DNA of 64,000 nt from Actinomycetes bacterium (GTDB lineage Bacteria > Actinomycetota > Actinomycetes > Mycobacteriales > Mycobacteriaceae). Shown in pieces: positions 9,514 to 18,002 of this stretch. The stretch covers positions 1-64,000 of the forward strand of contig JAEYMI010000013.1 in the NCBI GenBank assembly GCA_023461275.1, written 5' to 3'. A model generated the notes under the pieces. That model did no database searches. It was not told the DNA's origin and worked only from the letters and a program-made list of their open reading frames with translations. A program made the position numbers and the translations under genes. Numbering within the stretch: the stretch's first letter is position 1; each line of letters opens with the position of its first letter.

Positions 9514-9826
9514 CGATTGCTGGTGGAAAATCGCCGAGAGTTGACATTCCGGACGCTGGTTTTGCGATCGTGGTCAGCCAGGTCGGGCATCGACATCACC
9601 TCGCGGACAGCCGAACTCGCACCGGCACAACACGACCCCCGAGGCCGAAGAGTACCTACCTGAAACGTATTCGGCAGCTGGAAGATCACCAACGACGACA
9701 CCGATGCGGACACCGCCCGTTGGATGTAGGCGCTTAAAGGACCCCAGTCGCATTGTCGGTTGCGCCATGGCGCGCACCGGCAGTGGCTGATTACAGCACC
9801 ATCGGTGACCTCTCTGTACGCGTGCG
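9514..9826. other. Gene remnants, no intact gene
   Basis: Around 9751-9845 the signal-like stretch (CGCATTGT.GGTTGCGCC) and the tail (GCGTGCGCTACCCCGG..GCGAGTAG) of the 5735-6297 lipoprotein locus appear again, very close together. A short coding-looking tail (SWKITNDDTDADTARWM, about 9670-9729) ends at a stop. I see no complete reading frame. Confidence 0.5.
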
Positions 9827-10999
9827 CTACCCCGGAGGCGAGTAGCGCACGCTCTCGCGTGCCCTCAGCCGGAACCACGGCGGCTGTTTGTAAAGGTAGC
9901 GTCCGCCCGGAGCTCGCAACGCCGCTCGGTGAAGCACCAACGAGCCGAGGACGCCCCAAGCGAATACCGCGGGGATGAGAATCCATGCCCAATCCGACGT
10001 ATCGAGGCCCGTCGCATGAATCGCGAGCACTGCGACGACGATGAGCACCATGTGGCCGACGTATACCTGCAGGGTGTTGGCGCCGAGCCATGCCAGCGGC
10101 CGAAACCTGACGAGCATGGTGGCTGCGGCGAAACCCGCTGCGACGGCCAGTATCCGGACAAGCACACTCAGCCCGACGAAGCTCACCTCGACGAACTGAA
10201 GGACGACCTCAACACCAACCCAGGCCGCGACGATACTGACCGCCAGATACCACCGCAGGTTGGAGAACCCGGACTTGATCTGAGCCGCGAAAGCGGCTGC
10301 GGCGATGAAAAAGAAGAAGTAGGCGCACACACCGGAGAGTCCGTCGCCGCCGGCCCGCAGCACGCTCGACGGGATCACGTCGTCGGCGAAGGCAAACCAC
10401 AACGCCGAAACCATCGCTGGTACACCCACTTTGAACCACGTTGGCAGCGTCCACAGCAGTTTGCTGACCACAAAGAACACCGCGAGCGCCCAAAGGAACC
10501 ACAATTCCCCATTGGGACGGATAGGCGCGGCGACGAACTTGGCCAGCTGACCGGTCACCGAGTTGTCGGGCTGATTGGGCAGCCACGCCATCTCGGCCAA
10601 CTTGTATGCCAGCACCACCGGCTGCCAGATCAGGAAGACCCAGACAAGCAGGGCGATCTTGTGGTTGAGCAGGTCACGCCAGGTACGTGTGGAAACCCAT
10701 CGCACCGCAAAGATTCCCGACGCTGCGAAGAACAACGGCATTCGCATCGTGCCCAGCACGGGCATCGCCTCGTCGACGACACCAACCTCTACCTCCACGT
10801 ACGTGAGTTCCTCGACCGCGTGCAGTAGGACCACAAGCAGAATCGAGATTGCCTTGGCCACATCGGCCCAGTCGAGGCGGTTGGCGGTCGGTGCGGGGTG
10901 ATCTCGATACGCTCCCTCCTCTCTTCGCTCGGGGGGTGCTACTCGATCAGCGGATAGGGACGCTGCCCGATCAGCAGGTAGACGCTCGCTCATCTCCAT
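9827..10999 (-). CDS. Acyltransferase 3 family membrane protein (polysaccharide O-acylation)
   Basis: About 390 residues with roughly ten membrane helices. The RLDWADVAKAISILLVVLLHA start and the PLFFAASGIFAVRW segment are typical of acyltransferase 3 proteins, which move acetyl or similar groups onto cell-surface sugars. It is the last gene of the minus-strand polysaccharide cluster, just behind the tyrosine kinase. The first ~45 residues are poorly conserved in look and are partly encoded by a dispersed repeat (10893-10951), so the biological start may lie nearer to RLDWAD. TTG 11005, ATG 10999 and ATG 10993 are all possible; I used 10999. Confidence 0.85.
   Translation of the reverse strand: MEMSERLPADRAASLSADRVAPPERREEGAYRDHPAPTANRLDWADVAKAISILLVVLLHAVEELTYVEVEVGVVDEAMPVLGTMRMPLFFAASGIFAVRWVSTRTWRDLLNHKIALLVWVFLIWQPVVLAYKLAEMAWLPNQPDNSVTGQLAKFVAAPIRPNGELWFLWALAVFFVVSKLLWTLPTWFKVGVPAMVSALWFAFADDVIPSSVLRAGGDGLSGVCAYFFFFIAAAAFAAQIKSGFSNLRWYLAVSIVAAWVGVEVVLQFVEVSFVGLSVLVRILAVAAGFAAATMLVRFRPLAWLGANTLQVYVGHMVLIVVAVLAIHATGLDTSDWAWILIPAVFAWGVLGSLVLHRAALRAPGGRYLYKQPPWFRLRARESVRYSPPG
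10893..10951 (-). repeat. Dispersed GAGTAGC...GCGTATCGAGA-type repeat inside a gene start
   Basis: On the minus strand this reads GATCGAGTAGC, then a CCGAGCGAAG-like core, then GAGCGTATCGAGATC. The same pattern occurs at 40405-40492 and 63766-63846. It encodes part of the N-terminal extension of the acyltransferase. Confidence 0.6.
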
Positions 11000-11014
11000 A
11001 CCCAACCAGCGCGG

Positions 11015-12472
11015 TTACGCCTGCGCCTGAGCATGTTTCGGCTGCTCAACCGGAACCACGGGCGCCTCGGTCGGCTCGACGGTGTCGTACTGGTAGTAGC
11101 CGTAACCGTAGGCGGCGTCAAGTTGCTTGGCGCCGTTGAGAACCATGCCGAGGATCTGCGCGCGAGCCATCTTCAGCTGCTCCACCACCCGCTCGAGATC
11201 AGGGATGCGGGACTTACCCGACCGCAGCACCACGATCACGCCGTCCATCCAATTGGCCAGCTCGATCGAGTCGGTCACCGGGAGCACCGGCGGCGAATCG
11301 ACCACCACGTAGTCATAGATTGCCGAGAGGTCGGCGAAGAACTGGCCGGTTCTGTTGGACCCCAACAACTCCGACGGATTCGGCGGGATTCCACCACTGG
11401 TGATGACGTCGAGTCCGGCGACCGCCGACGGCTGCGCCGCATCCGCGATCGTGACATCACCGCGCAAGGCGCTCGTCAACCCCACCGCATTCGACAGTTT
11501 CAGCCGCGACGCCACCGTCGGCCGGCGCAGGTCAGCGTCGACGAGCACCACCTTGGCACCCGACTCCGCCAGCGACACAGCCAAATTCAGCGCCGTCGTC
11601 GTCTTGCCGTCGCCGGGCGTGGCGCTGGAGACGACGATCTTGCGTGCCGGATGGTCGATGTTGGCGAATCCCAGATTGGTCCGCAGCTTGCGGTACGACT
11701 CCGCAGTGGTACCGCCACCGGCACCGAAACTGGCCAACCCGCCGTCGGTGGCGAGCTGCGTATCATCGGGCACCACGCTGAGAATGTGCTCGCCCGTGCT
11801 GGATTCGACGTCGGACACCGACCGCACCCGCAGATCAAACCGGTCGCGGGCGATCACGATCGCCCCACCGAGCAGCAATCCGAGCACCAGACCGAGCCCG
11901 GTGTTGCGCACCGTCCTGGGTGCCACCGGCGCGTCGACGGCCTCACCCTCGGTGACCACGGTCAGCTTGGCCAGCGGACGGCCCCCACCCGACGGCTGCT
12001 CGAGGGTGTTCACATACGACGTCATGCCGCCGGCGATACCGTTCACCAACGCAGCGGCTGACTGCGGATTGTCGTCGACGGCACTGATCGTCAACAGCAC
12101 CGCCTCGGGAGAACCGTTGGCGGTGACCGCCTCACGTGCCTCCTCCAACGTCATCGACGAACCGGAACGCCGGATTCCCTCCCGGAGCACTGCATTCGAC
12201 TTCGCCAGGCGCGCATAGGATTCGACGCGCTGCTGCGATGCCAGCGAACCCTGGTAGGCCGACTGCACGTTCTCCTCGGTACCCGACGTGACGTACAACG
12301 TCGCGGTGGACCGGTACTGCGGCGTCTGCAGCAGGCTGTAGGTCAACCCGGCGGCGCCGAGCAGCAACCCGCACCCGAGGACAACCCACCAGCCCCGCCA
12401 CAGAACTCGGGCGATGTCGCGGACGGATTCACGCAACCCGCGATAGTACTTGTTGACAGTGTCGTTCTTCAT
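11015..12472 (-). CDS. Polysaccharide chain-length determinant / tyrosine autokinase (Wzc/CpsCD type)
   Basis: 485 residues. The N-terminal Wzz-like part has a membrane helix (about 25-45), a periplasm-facing domain and a second helix near 190. The cytoplasmic BY-kinase domain has Walker A (ATPGDGKTTT), Walker A' (VVLVDADLRRP) and Walker B (YVVVDSPPVL). A Tyr cluster near the end (YGYGYYQYD) is the likely autophosphorylation site. Such proteins control export and length of capsule or EPS polymers by cycling phosphorylation; the phosphatase at 28269-28814 is a plausible partner. AGGAGA precedes the ATG. A partial copy of its 3' half forms the pseudogene at 6318-7054. Confidence 0.92.
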   Translation of the reverse strand: MKNDTVNKYYRGLRESVRDIARVLWRGWWVVLGCGLLLGAAGLTYSLLQTPQYRSTATLYVTSGTEENVQSAYQGSLASQQRVESYARLAKSNAVLREGIRRSGSSMTLEEAREAVTANGSPEAVLLTISAVDDNPQSAAALVNGIAGGMTSYVNTLEQPSGGGRPLAKLTVVTEGEAVDAPVAPRTVRNTGLGLVLGLLLGGAIVIARDRFDLRVRSVSDVESSTGEHILSVVPDDTQLATDGGLASFGAGGGTTAESYRKLRTNLGFANIDHPARKIVVSSATPGDGKTTTALNLAVSLAESGAKVVLVDADLRRPTVASRLKLSNAVGLTSALRGDVTIADAAQPSAVAGLDVITSGGIPPNPSELLGSNRTGQFFADLSAIYDYVVVDSPPVLPVTDSIELANWMDGVIVVLRSGKSRIPDLERVVEQLKMARAQILGMVLNGAKQLDAAYGYGYYQYDTVEPTEAPVVPVEQPKHAQAQA

Positions 12473-12488
12473 TTGTTCTCCTACCGAT

Positions 12489-13568
12489 TCACGCAGTCAG
12501 TCGTTGATCGTCGCCGAGCGTATTGAGCCGTGCCTGAACAGCATTCACCGACGCCTCGACCGTGAGAGCTTGCGCGTTCTCATGCACATGGTCAGAAATC
12601 GCACGCATCAACCCGGGATCAGACAGCACCGTCTGAATCGACTCGGCCCAGTCCGCCGGACGCCGGCTGGCGACGATGCAGATGCTCGCCAACTGCGGAT
12701 CGGTGATCAGGTATTCGGCTGCGCCGTAATCTCTTCCGATCACCATCGGCACGCCGGCCAACGCGGCTTCCACCGCACTACGGCCGAACGCCTCCCGCTT
12801 GGAGGTACCCAGGTACAGCGAGCTCGTCGGCCACACCTGCGTCATATCGGCCCACCCGGCCAGCTCGGCCCACCACGAGACACGATCCTCCAACGCAGAC
12901 TTCAACGGGCCGTCGCCGTAGAGAACGCCACGCCGACCCACCTCGGTGCACGCGTCGACGAACAGCTGCGGGTCTTTGTCGACGTCGAGCCTCCCCGCCC
13001 ACACGATCTCACCGTCGGCGAGCTGCCCGAAGTTGCTGCGCGGGATCGACCTGATGCCGGCCGGGATCACCGTCGACGACACCGTCGGGGAAATATCCTC
13101 TGCCAGAACCGGAGTCGACGCCCACACCTCTCGGGAGACCTTCAGGCTGGCGGCCTCGAGTGCTTTGAGTGCCAGTCGTCGAATCCGGGACTGTTCACCT
13201 TCGGCCGGCCACGGCAATCCACGGATGTAGGCCACCCATGAGTCACGCCTGCGTCGCGACCCGACACCGTGAAGTGCTGCGGCGACGTCGGATTGGGTGA
13301 TCATGGTGATGACGAACGAGTCGCTGCCGGCACAGGTGAACGGCTTCATCAGCCCGTACACCTCCGGGATGACGCTCAACCCGTGCTTGACGACGGTCTG
13401 TTCGGTGACGAACTCGTTGTGGCGTTGCGGGCCAGGCGCATCGGGACGCACCCCGACACGACCCTCCCAGGGCAGGCCGGCTTCGCGAGCACATTCGACG
13501 AGGTCGAACAGCGAGTTGTACACACCGCTGCGGGCCATCAACGGTGCTGCTACCAGGACGACGGTCAT
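12489..13568 (-). CDS. Glycosyltransferase, GT4-like (GT-B)
   Basis: 360 residues. The C-terminal half has the GT-B donor-binding pattern: VWAGRLDVDKDPQLFVDAC, GDGPLKSALEDRV and the EAFGRSAVEAALAGVPMVIG block with the E-x7-E-like acidic pair. The ATG at 13568 overlaps the previous gene's stop (ATGA) and is preceded by GGAGG, so I prefer it over the longer frame to 13637. It is expected to add one sugar to the lipid-linked EPS repeat unit at the inner membrane face. Donor and acceptor cannot be read from sequence. Confidence 0.87.
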   Translation of the reverse strand: MTVVLVAAPLMARSGVYNSLFDLVECAREAGLPWEGRVGVRPDAPGPQRHNEFVTEQTVVKHGLSVIPEVYGLMKPFTCAGSDSFVITMITQSDVAAALHGVGSRRRRDSWVAYIRGLPWPAEGEQSRIRRLALKALEAASLKVSREVWASTPVLAEDISPTVSSTVIPAGIRSIPRSNFGQLADGEIVWAGRLDVDKDPQLFVDACTEVGRRGVLYGDGPLKSALEDRVSWWAELAGWADMTQVWPTSSLYLGTSKREAFGRSAVEAALAGVPMVIGRDYGAAEYLITDPQLASICIVASRRPADWAESIQTVLSDPGLMRAISDHVHENAQALTVEASVNAVQARLNTLGDDQRLTA

Positions 13569-14731
13569 CGTGCCTCCAGACTGATTGTGGTGCCGCGGGA
13601 CAACATGTCCAAGATCTGATTCGCCTTGAACTTCCACGTCACCGACTCGGGTAGATCCGCCAAACGTCGTGGTACGCGCGGCCCGTCGTCGGCGAGCAGC
13701 CTGATGAGATCGGCGTGGTCGCGGGCGTCGGAGACGTACACGTGCTCGTCGAGGCGACGGCTGCGCGCACCGAGGACCGACGTCGACACCACCGGCAACC
13801 CGGCCGCCCGGTATTCGTAGGTCTTGATCACGTCGCCGCCCACCTCACCGGGCCCCACCCGGTGCGGCACCCACCCGACGTCAAAGGTGGTCAACAGATC
13901 CGGTACGTCCGAATAGTGCACGTCGCCGAGCAGAGTCACATTCGGCAGTGATTCCAGCGGTTGGCGGTACTCGCGGTCCATGATCGGTCCGGCAAAGGTG
14001 AACTGCGCGTTGGGCAGCGAGGTGATGGTCTTGACCATCAGATCCAGATCCAGCCGCTTGCCGATCTTGCCGACATAGCCGATCGTCGTCGGCCCGGTGG
14101 CGGCGTTCTCGGTGCGGAAGATCTCCGGGTCGCAGCCGTTGAGGATCAGCTCAACGTCTTTGCGCCCGAAACGTTTCGCGAGATCGGCGGTGTCCTCGGA
14201 GTTGGCCATCACGTGATCGGCGCGGGCAAACAGCCGCCGGTAGGCTTCCTCGACCTGCGTCGAGATACCGCGGAAAGCGTAGTGCAGTGACCAATCATCA
14301 AGCAGGTCAACGACGATCCGCCGCGGACTCTGCGAAAGACTTTCCCAGCTCGCGCTCAACGAGACGAACGGATTCCACACAATCGCGTCACAGCCGCGCA
14401 GAGCGTCGGGGATGGGCGGGTAGGCGCCCAGCGAGGTGACCCACCACCGCTGCCGATCCAGACTCAGCGGCAACCGCTTGGTGCGGGTGGGATAGGCAAT
14501 CGTGTTGTACGCCAAGGAGCTCTCGGCGAACGCCGCCCGACCCGGCGCGATGATCGGCTCCGGCCGCGACACCACACTCACCGGCCCCGCCTCTTCCAGC
14601 AGGCGTCCCAGCCATTGGATCAGGTGGCCGTCGCGGGTGCGGTAGCCCTCACTGGTCAGCTTGTGCTGCCCGTGCATCGGAAAGGCGATCATGCCGGGCC
14701 GGTTGCCCCGGTTGTCAGTCCACTGTTTCAT
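13565..14731 (-). CDS. Glycosyltransferase, GT4-like (GT-B)
   Basis: 388 residues. The N-terminal acceptor half has VWNPFVSLSASWESL and VVDLLDDWS; the C-terminal half has ANSEDTADL, IGYVGKIGKRLDLDLM and KTYEYRAAGLPVVSTSV. This layout matches GT4-like proteins of surface-polysaccharide clusters. A GAGGTG ribosome site lies upstream of the ATG. It starts 3 nt after the upstream GT2 gene and overlaps the downstream transferase by 4 nt, so it is tightly coupled. Sugar specificity is unknown. Confidence 0.87.
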   Translation of the reverse strand: MKQWTDNRGNRPGMIAFPMHGQHKLTSEGYRTRDGHLIQWLGRLLEEAGPVSVVSRPEPIIAPGRAAFAESSLAYNTIAYPTRTKRLPLSLDRQRWWVTSLGAYPPIPDALRGCDAIVWNPFVSLSASWESLSQSPRRIVVDLLDDWSLHYAFRGISTQVEEAYRRLFARADHVMANSEDTADLAKRFGRKDVELILNGCDPEIFRTENAATGPTTIGYVGKIGKRLDLDLMVKTITSLPNAQFTFAGPIMDREYRQPLESLPNVTLLGDVHYSDVPDLLTTFDVGWVPHRVGPGEVGGDVIKTYEYRAAGLPVVSTSVLGARSRRLDEHVYVSDARDHADLIRLLADDGPRVPRRLADLPESVTWKFKANQILDMLSRGTTISLEAR

Positions 14732-14734
14732 CGT

Positions 14735-15709
14735 CTACACCTCTGGTCGGTTGGTCGGGAGTTGGTTGATCGCCCGGATTGGTTGAACGCCGGCAGCTGA
14801 CGGGTCGTCGGGAGGGCGCTGGTACTCATACGTTCGGTAGCCCGCCAGGCCGAGGAGCTTGCCGAGTTCGAACATGATGGCGTTGAACGGCTTTGCGTCG
14901 ACGGTTCGTCGGGTGATGACACCTGCCAACAGCGGCGGAACGTAACGCACGGCCCGGGCGCCGCCGCGCAGCACGGCGAGCAGCGGCCGGTCGTCGTACT
15001 TGGTGCGGACCCGGGAGTGGACGATCCCGCTGCGCATGGCGCGCCGGGCCAGCCAGGCGAAGCGCATCCGTTCGGTCTGCACGTCCTCGAACACCACGGC
15101 CTCGTTGCAGTAGCGCAGTCGGGCACCGCTGCGGCGCAGCCCCCAGAACAGATCCCAGTCGCTGCCGCCGGTTTCGCTGAACGCGGCGTCGAATCGCGGT
15201 CTGCCGGCCTGCACCCACGCATCGCGGGTGAGCAGCGTGTTGTTGGTGGGCGCCGACATCAGTTCGGTGCCGGTGTCCACCCGCGGACGCTGGAAGAAGC
15301 CACCGGCCCGAATCCACGTCGGCGCGCCCGCCGGCAGGAGCGAAATAACCGGCCCCTGAACCACATCGGCGGCCGTCTCCGACTGATACGACGTCAGCTG
15401 CGACAGCCAGTCCTCGGCAACCCACTCGTCGTCGTCGACAAAGATGATGCCCCGGTACCGTTCGTCGAATCGGTCCAGCGCGGCGTTGCGCGCGGCGGCG
15501 ATGCCGGGCGTCGGTTCCACCACGTACTCGGTGCAGGCCGGATGATCGACAGCCACCAGCTTGGCACCGCCGGCGCCATCGTTGTCGACGACGAGCACGT
15601 CGGCCCCCACCGAACCCGCCTGCTCGACAAGCGAATCCAGCAACCGCGCCAGCCCCTCGTTGCGGTGATAGGTGGCGATCGCGATCAACCACGGGCGTGT
15701 GTCTGTCAT
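14735..15709 (-). CDS. Glycosyltransferase family 2 (GT-A)
   Basis: 324 residues starting MTDTRPWLIAIATYHRNEGL. The classical GT-A landmarks are present: VLVVDNDGAGG, the FVDDDEW nucleotide/metal motif, and ETGGSDWDLFWGLRRSG as the acceptor/base region. GGAAGGAAC precedes the ATG, which overlaps the flippase stop (ATGA); longer frames to 16141 are antisense to that gene's logic and rejected. A C-terminal amphipathic region may touch the membrane. It belongs to the EPS operon. Confidence 0.9.
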   Translation of the reverse strand: MTDTRPWLIAIATYHRNEGLARLLDSLVEQAGSVGADVLVVDNDGAGGAKLVAVDHPACTEYVVEPTPGIAAARNAALDRFDERYRGIIFVDDDEWVAEDWLSQLTSYQSETAADVVQGPVISLLPAGAPTWIRAGGFFQRPRVDTGTELMSAPTNNTLLTRDAWVQAGRPRFDAAFSETGGSDWDLFWGLRRSGARLRYCNEAVVFEDVQTERMRFAWLARRAMRSGIVHSRVRTKYDDRPLLAVLRGGARAVRYVPPLLAGVITRRTVDAKPFNAIMFELGKLLGLAGYRTYEYQRPPDDPSAAGVQPIRAINQLPTNRPEV

Positions 15710-17121
15710 GACCGTTGTTCCTTCCCTGGGCGGGGCGTGAACCGTCGCAGTACGGCGCGTAGCTGTTCGACGACGAGTGCGGCGTCGGATACGCGGAGAC
15801 GAAGGAAACCCGAAGGCGCCAAACCGAAGACGCGATGGGCGAGGTACACCACGAACAGCCCGCACAGGCCGTTGGCCACCGAAGACGCGATCGCCGCACC
15901 CATCGCACCCATCCGCGGTACCAACGCGAACACCAGCACGATGTTGAGGACCACCGACGTCGCGATGGCCAGGCTGCGCAGAATGGGTTTGCCGCGCGCC
16001 GAGATACCGGCTGCCGCAATCGAACCCGGATTGCCGATCATGGTGCCGACCAGGATCACCGCGAGCACCGACGTCGACGCGGCGAACGCACTGCCGAACA
16101 CCAACGGCACCGCGACCAGGCTGACGACGACTGCGGCACAACCGACTCCGATGGTTACCACCGTCGACACCCGCGACGCCAGGTAGAGCGAGGCGTCATC
16201 GACGTGGCCAGACTGGGTGGAGAACACCACGTCACGGACGGCGTTGTTGAAGGTGCGGACCATGTCGGCGAGACTGACCGCCACGGCGTAGATGCCGAGC
16301 TGCCGCGCATCCGAAAGTGGTAGGAACAGCACCTGATCGAGTCGGGCGAGCACGATCCCGGCGGCCGAACCGACCCAGGTGCCGAGGCTGAACCGCGACA
16401 TCGCCGACGCGTGCGCACGCGCACCCATGATCTCGCCGGCCGGGGTGGCGTCGTCCCAGGTGTGGCGCAGGAACACCAGGTAGACCACCGCCCCGATGAA
16501 CGTGCCGACCGCGGTGATGATGGCAGCGGTTTGAACCGTCAGGGCATCGCTGAACAGCAGGGCCAACAACGCCAATACCCGCACCGCACTCGAGACCGCC
16601 TGCTCGACCGCGATCAACGACCACGCCTGCACCGCGCGGGCATAGCCCCGAAAGATCAACGCCAGCAACGACGGTGTGAGGAACAGCCCGACGATGCCGA
16701 TCAGGTGCTGCACGCTCGGGTGGCCGGGCGCGAGCGCCGGTGACGCGAACCAGATCGCCACCGAACCGATCGGGCCGATGATGCTGACCGCGACCACCCC
16801 GATCAGCAGGGTACGTCCGCGTCGGATGCGTTTGGCGACGAAATAGGTGACCGCCTCGGGCATTCCGAGGGTCAGCGCGGCCGTGGCCAGCAGCAGCGGT
16901 GCGGTGGCGGCGGCCAGCATGCCGCGGCCGTCGACGCCCAACGCGCGCGCCAGGATCGGCGCGGTCACCAACGACGCGAACAACGGCATCAGATTGGCCA
17001 CCGTCGCGATCCCCACCCGGCGGCTCGTGGTGGCCGCGCTCGGAGTCCCGGCGGCCGGGGTCCCGTCGGTGGTGTCTGCGTCGGTGGTGTCTGCGTCGGT
17101 GCGCGTCGTCTGCGGGGTCAT
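15706..17121 (-). CDS. Wzx-like polysaccharide flippase (MVF/MATE-like membrane protein)
   Basis: 471 residues with about twelve to fourteen hydrophobic helices after a Thr/Asp-rich cytoplasmic leader (1-33). The pattern ATVANLMPLFASLVTAPILARALGVDGRG, then repeated paired helices, fits oligosaccharide flippases that move lipid-linked repeat units across the membrane. It sits between glycosyltransferases with 4-nt overlaps on both sides. It has no enzymatic motif. The partner polymerase is probably the protein at 24498-25847. Confidence 0.88.
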   Translation of the reverse strand: MTPQTTRTDADTTDADTTDGTPAAGTPSAATTSRRVGIATVANLMPLFASLVTAPILARALGVDGRGMLAAATAPLLLATAALTLGMPEAVTYFVAKRIRRGRTLLIGVVAVSIIGPIGSVAIWFASPALAPGHPSVQHLIGIVGLFLTPSLLALIFRGYARAVQAWSLIAVEQAVSSAVRVLALLALLFSDALTVQTAAIITAVGTFIGAVVYLVFLRHTWDDATPAGEIMGARAHASAMSRFSLGTWVGSAAGIVLARLDQVLFLPLSDARQLGIYAVAVSLADMVRTFNNAVRDVVFSTQSGHVDDASLYLASRVSTVVTIGVGCAAVVVSLVAVPLVFGSAFAASTSVLAVILVGTMIGNPGSIAAAGISARGKPILRSLAIATSVVLNIVLVFALVPRMGAMGAAIASSVANGLCGLFVVYLAHRVFGLAPSGFLRLRVSDAALVVEQLRAVLRRFTPRPGKEQRS

Positions 17122-18002
17122 CGTCGCGGGACCACCTCCGGACGCTCACGCAGAGCGCGGATGTCGTCGTCGGTGTAGGTGGCGCGGACCTGCTGGTCGT
17201 TGGCGGCGTTGGCGACGTTGGAGTGCTTGAGGCCCACCGACTGTGCGCCGCGGATGCTGGTGAAGTCCACCGAACGCCCGTCGACGACCCGGATGTCGAT
17301 GCCGTTGTGCAGCGCGGTCTGGCTCAGCCACACGTCGTCGGCGCGGGGCGCCTGCTCGGCGAAGTCGGTGCCGCGCGAGATGAGTGCCTTGATGAACTGC
17401 TTGGGATACACCGCCCCGGAGACGCCGGTCACGAAATTGCGGGGTGAGCGTCGCGCATCCTGTACCAGCGGCCACGTTTCGTAGCGGCCGATCTCGGTCT
17501 CGGTTCCGTTGGTATCCAGCGTCATTCGACGGGCGCGGTAGCACACCACCGCGTCGGGGTCCGCCTCGTGCGCGGCGAGGAGACCGTGCAGCCACGTCTC
17601 CGGGTAGATGACGTCGTCGTCGGCGGTGACCAGCGCGCGGCCGGTGAAGTCGGCGATGCGTAGGGCGTGAAAGTACTTGGAGTGCGGGCCGAGTCCGTCG
17701 ACCGGCCGGATCTCCAGACCCCGATCCTTGAGGCGTTGCAGGGATTTCGGGATGCCGATGTCGAGGTCGCGGCGCTCCACCCACAGGATGATCCGCCACG
17801 GTGGCACGCTCCCCCGCACGATCGACTCGATCGCCAGATGCACCGTGAGCACCCTGGTGCCGTAGGTGGTGAGGCTGATCAGCGGGGCATCCGACTCCGA
17901 GCTGCCGATCTGATCGTGGGAGAACCTGTTGCGCGCCTTCAGTTGTAGCGTCGTCTTGCCGCGTTGCGCGGCGAACTTGAGCCCGCCGAGTCGTCGTCTC
18001 AC
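17118..18002 (-). CDS. GT-A-like glycosyltransferase (Thr-Thr-Tyr/DDD type)
   Basis: 294 residues from a GTG that overlaps the ugd stop (GTGA). In-frame ATGs at 18017 and 18032 are alternatives. PLISLTTYGTR near the N terminus and ALVTADDDVIYP (DDD metal motif) are typical of a family of putative glycosyltransferases in capsule loci; RADDVWLSQTA is a second acidic motif. No membrane helix is visible, so it probably acts in the cytoplasm at the membrane. Substrate is unknown. Confidence 0.78.
   Translation of the reverse strand: MRRRLGGLKFAAQRGKTTLQLKARNRFSHDQIGSSESDAPLISLTTYGTRVLTVHLAIESIVRGSVPPWRIILWVERRDLDIGIPKSLQRLKDRGLEIRPVDGLGPHSKYFHALRIADFTGRALVTADDDVIYPETWLHGLLAAHEADPDAVVCYRARRMTLDTNGTETEIGRYETWPLVQDARRSPRNFVTGVSGAVYPKQFIKALISRGTDFAEQAPRADDVWLSQTALHNGIDIRVVDGRSVDFTSIRGAQSVGLKHSNVANAANDQQVRATYTDDDIRALRERPEVVPRR

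Noticed and set aside
9423..10091. Minus-strand 222-aa frame
   Set aside because: Its first part overlaps the acyltransferase in another frame and the rest lies in remnant sequence.
14826..16019. Minus-strand 397-aa Arg-rich frame
   Set aside because: It overlaps the GT2 and flippase genes in a wrong frame; the GT2 motifs are in the neighbouring frame.
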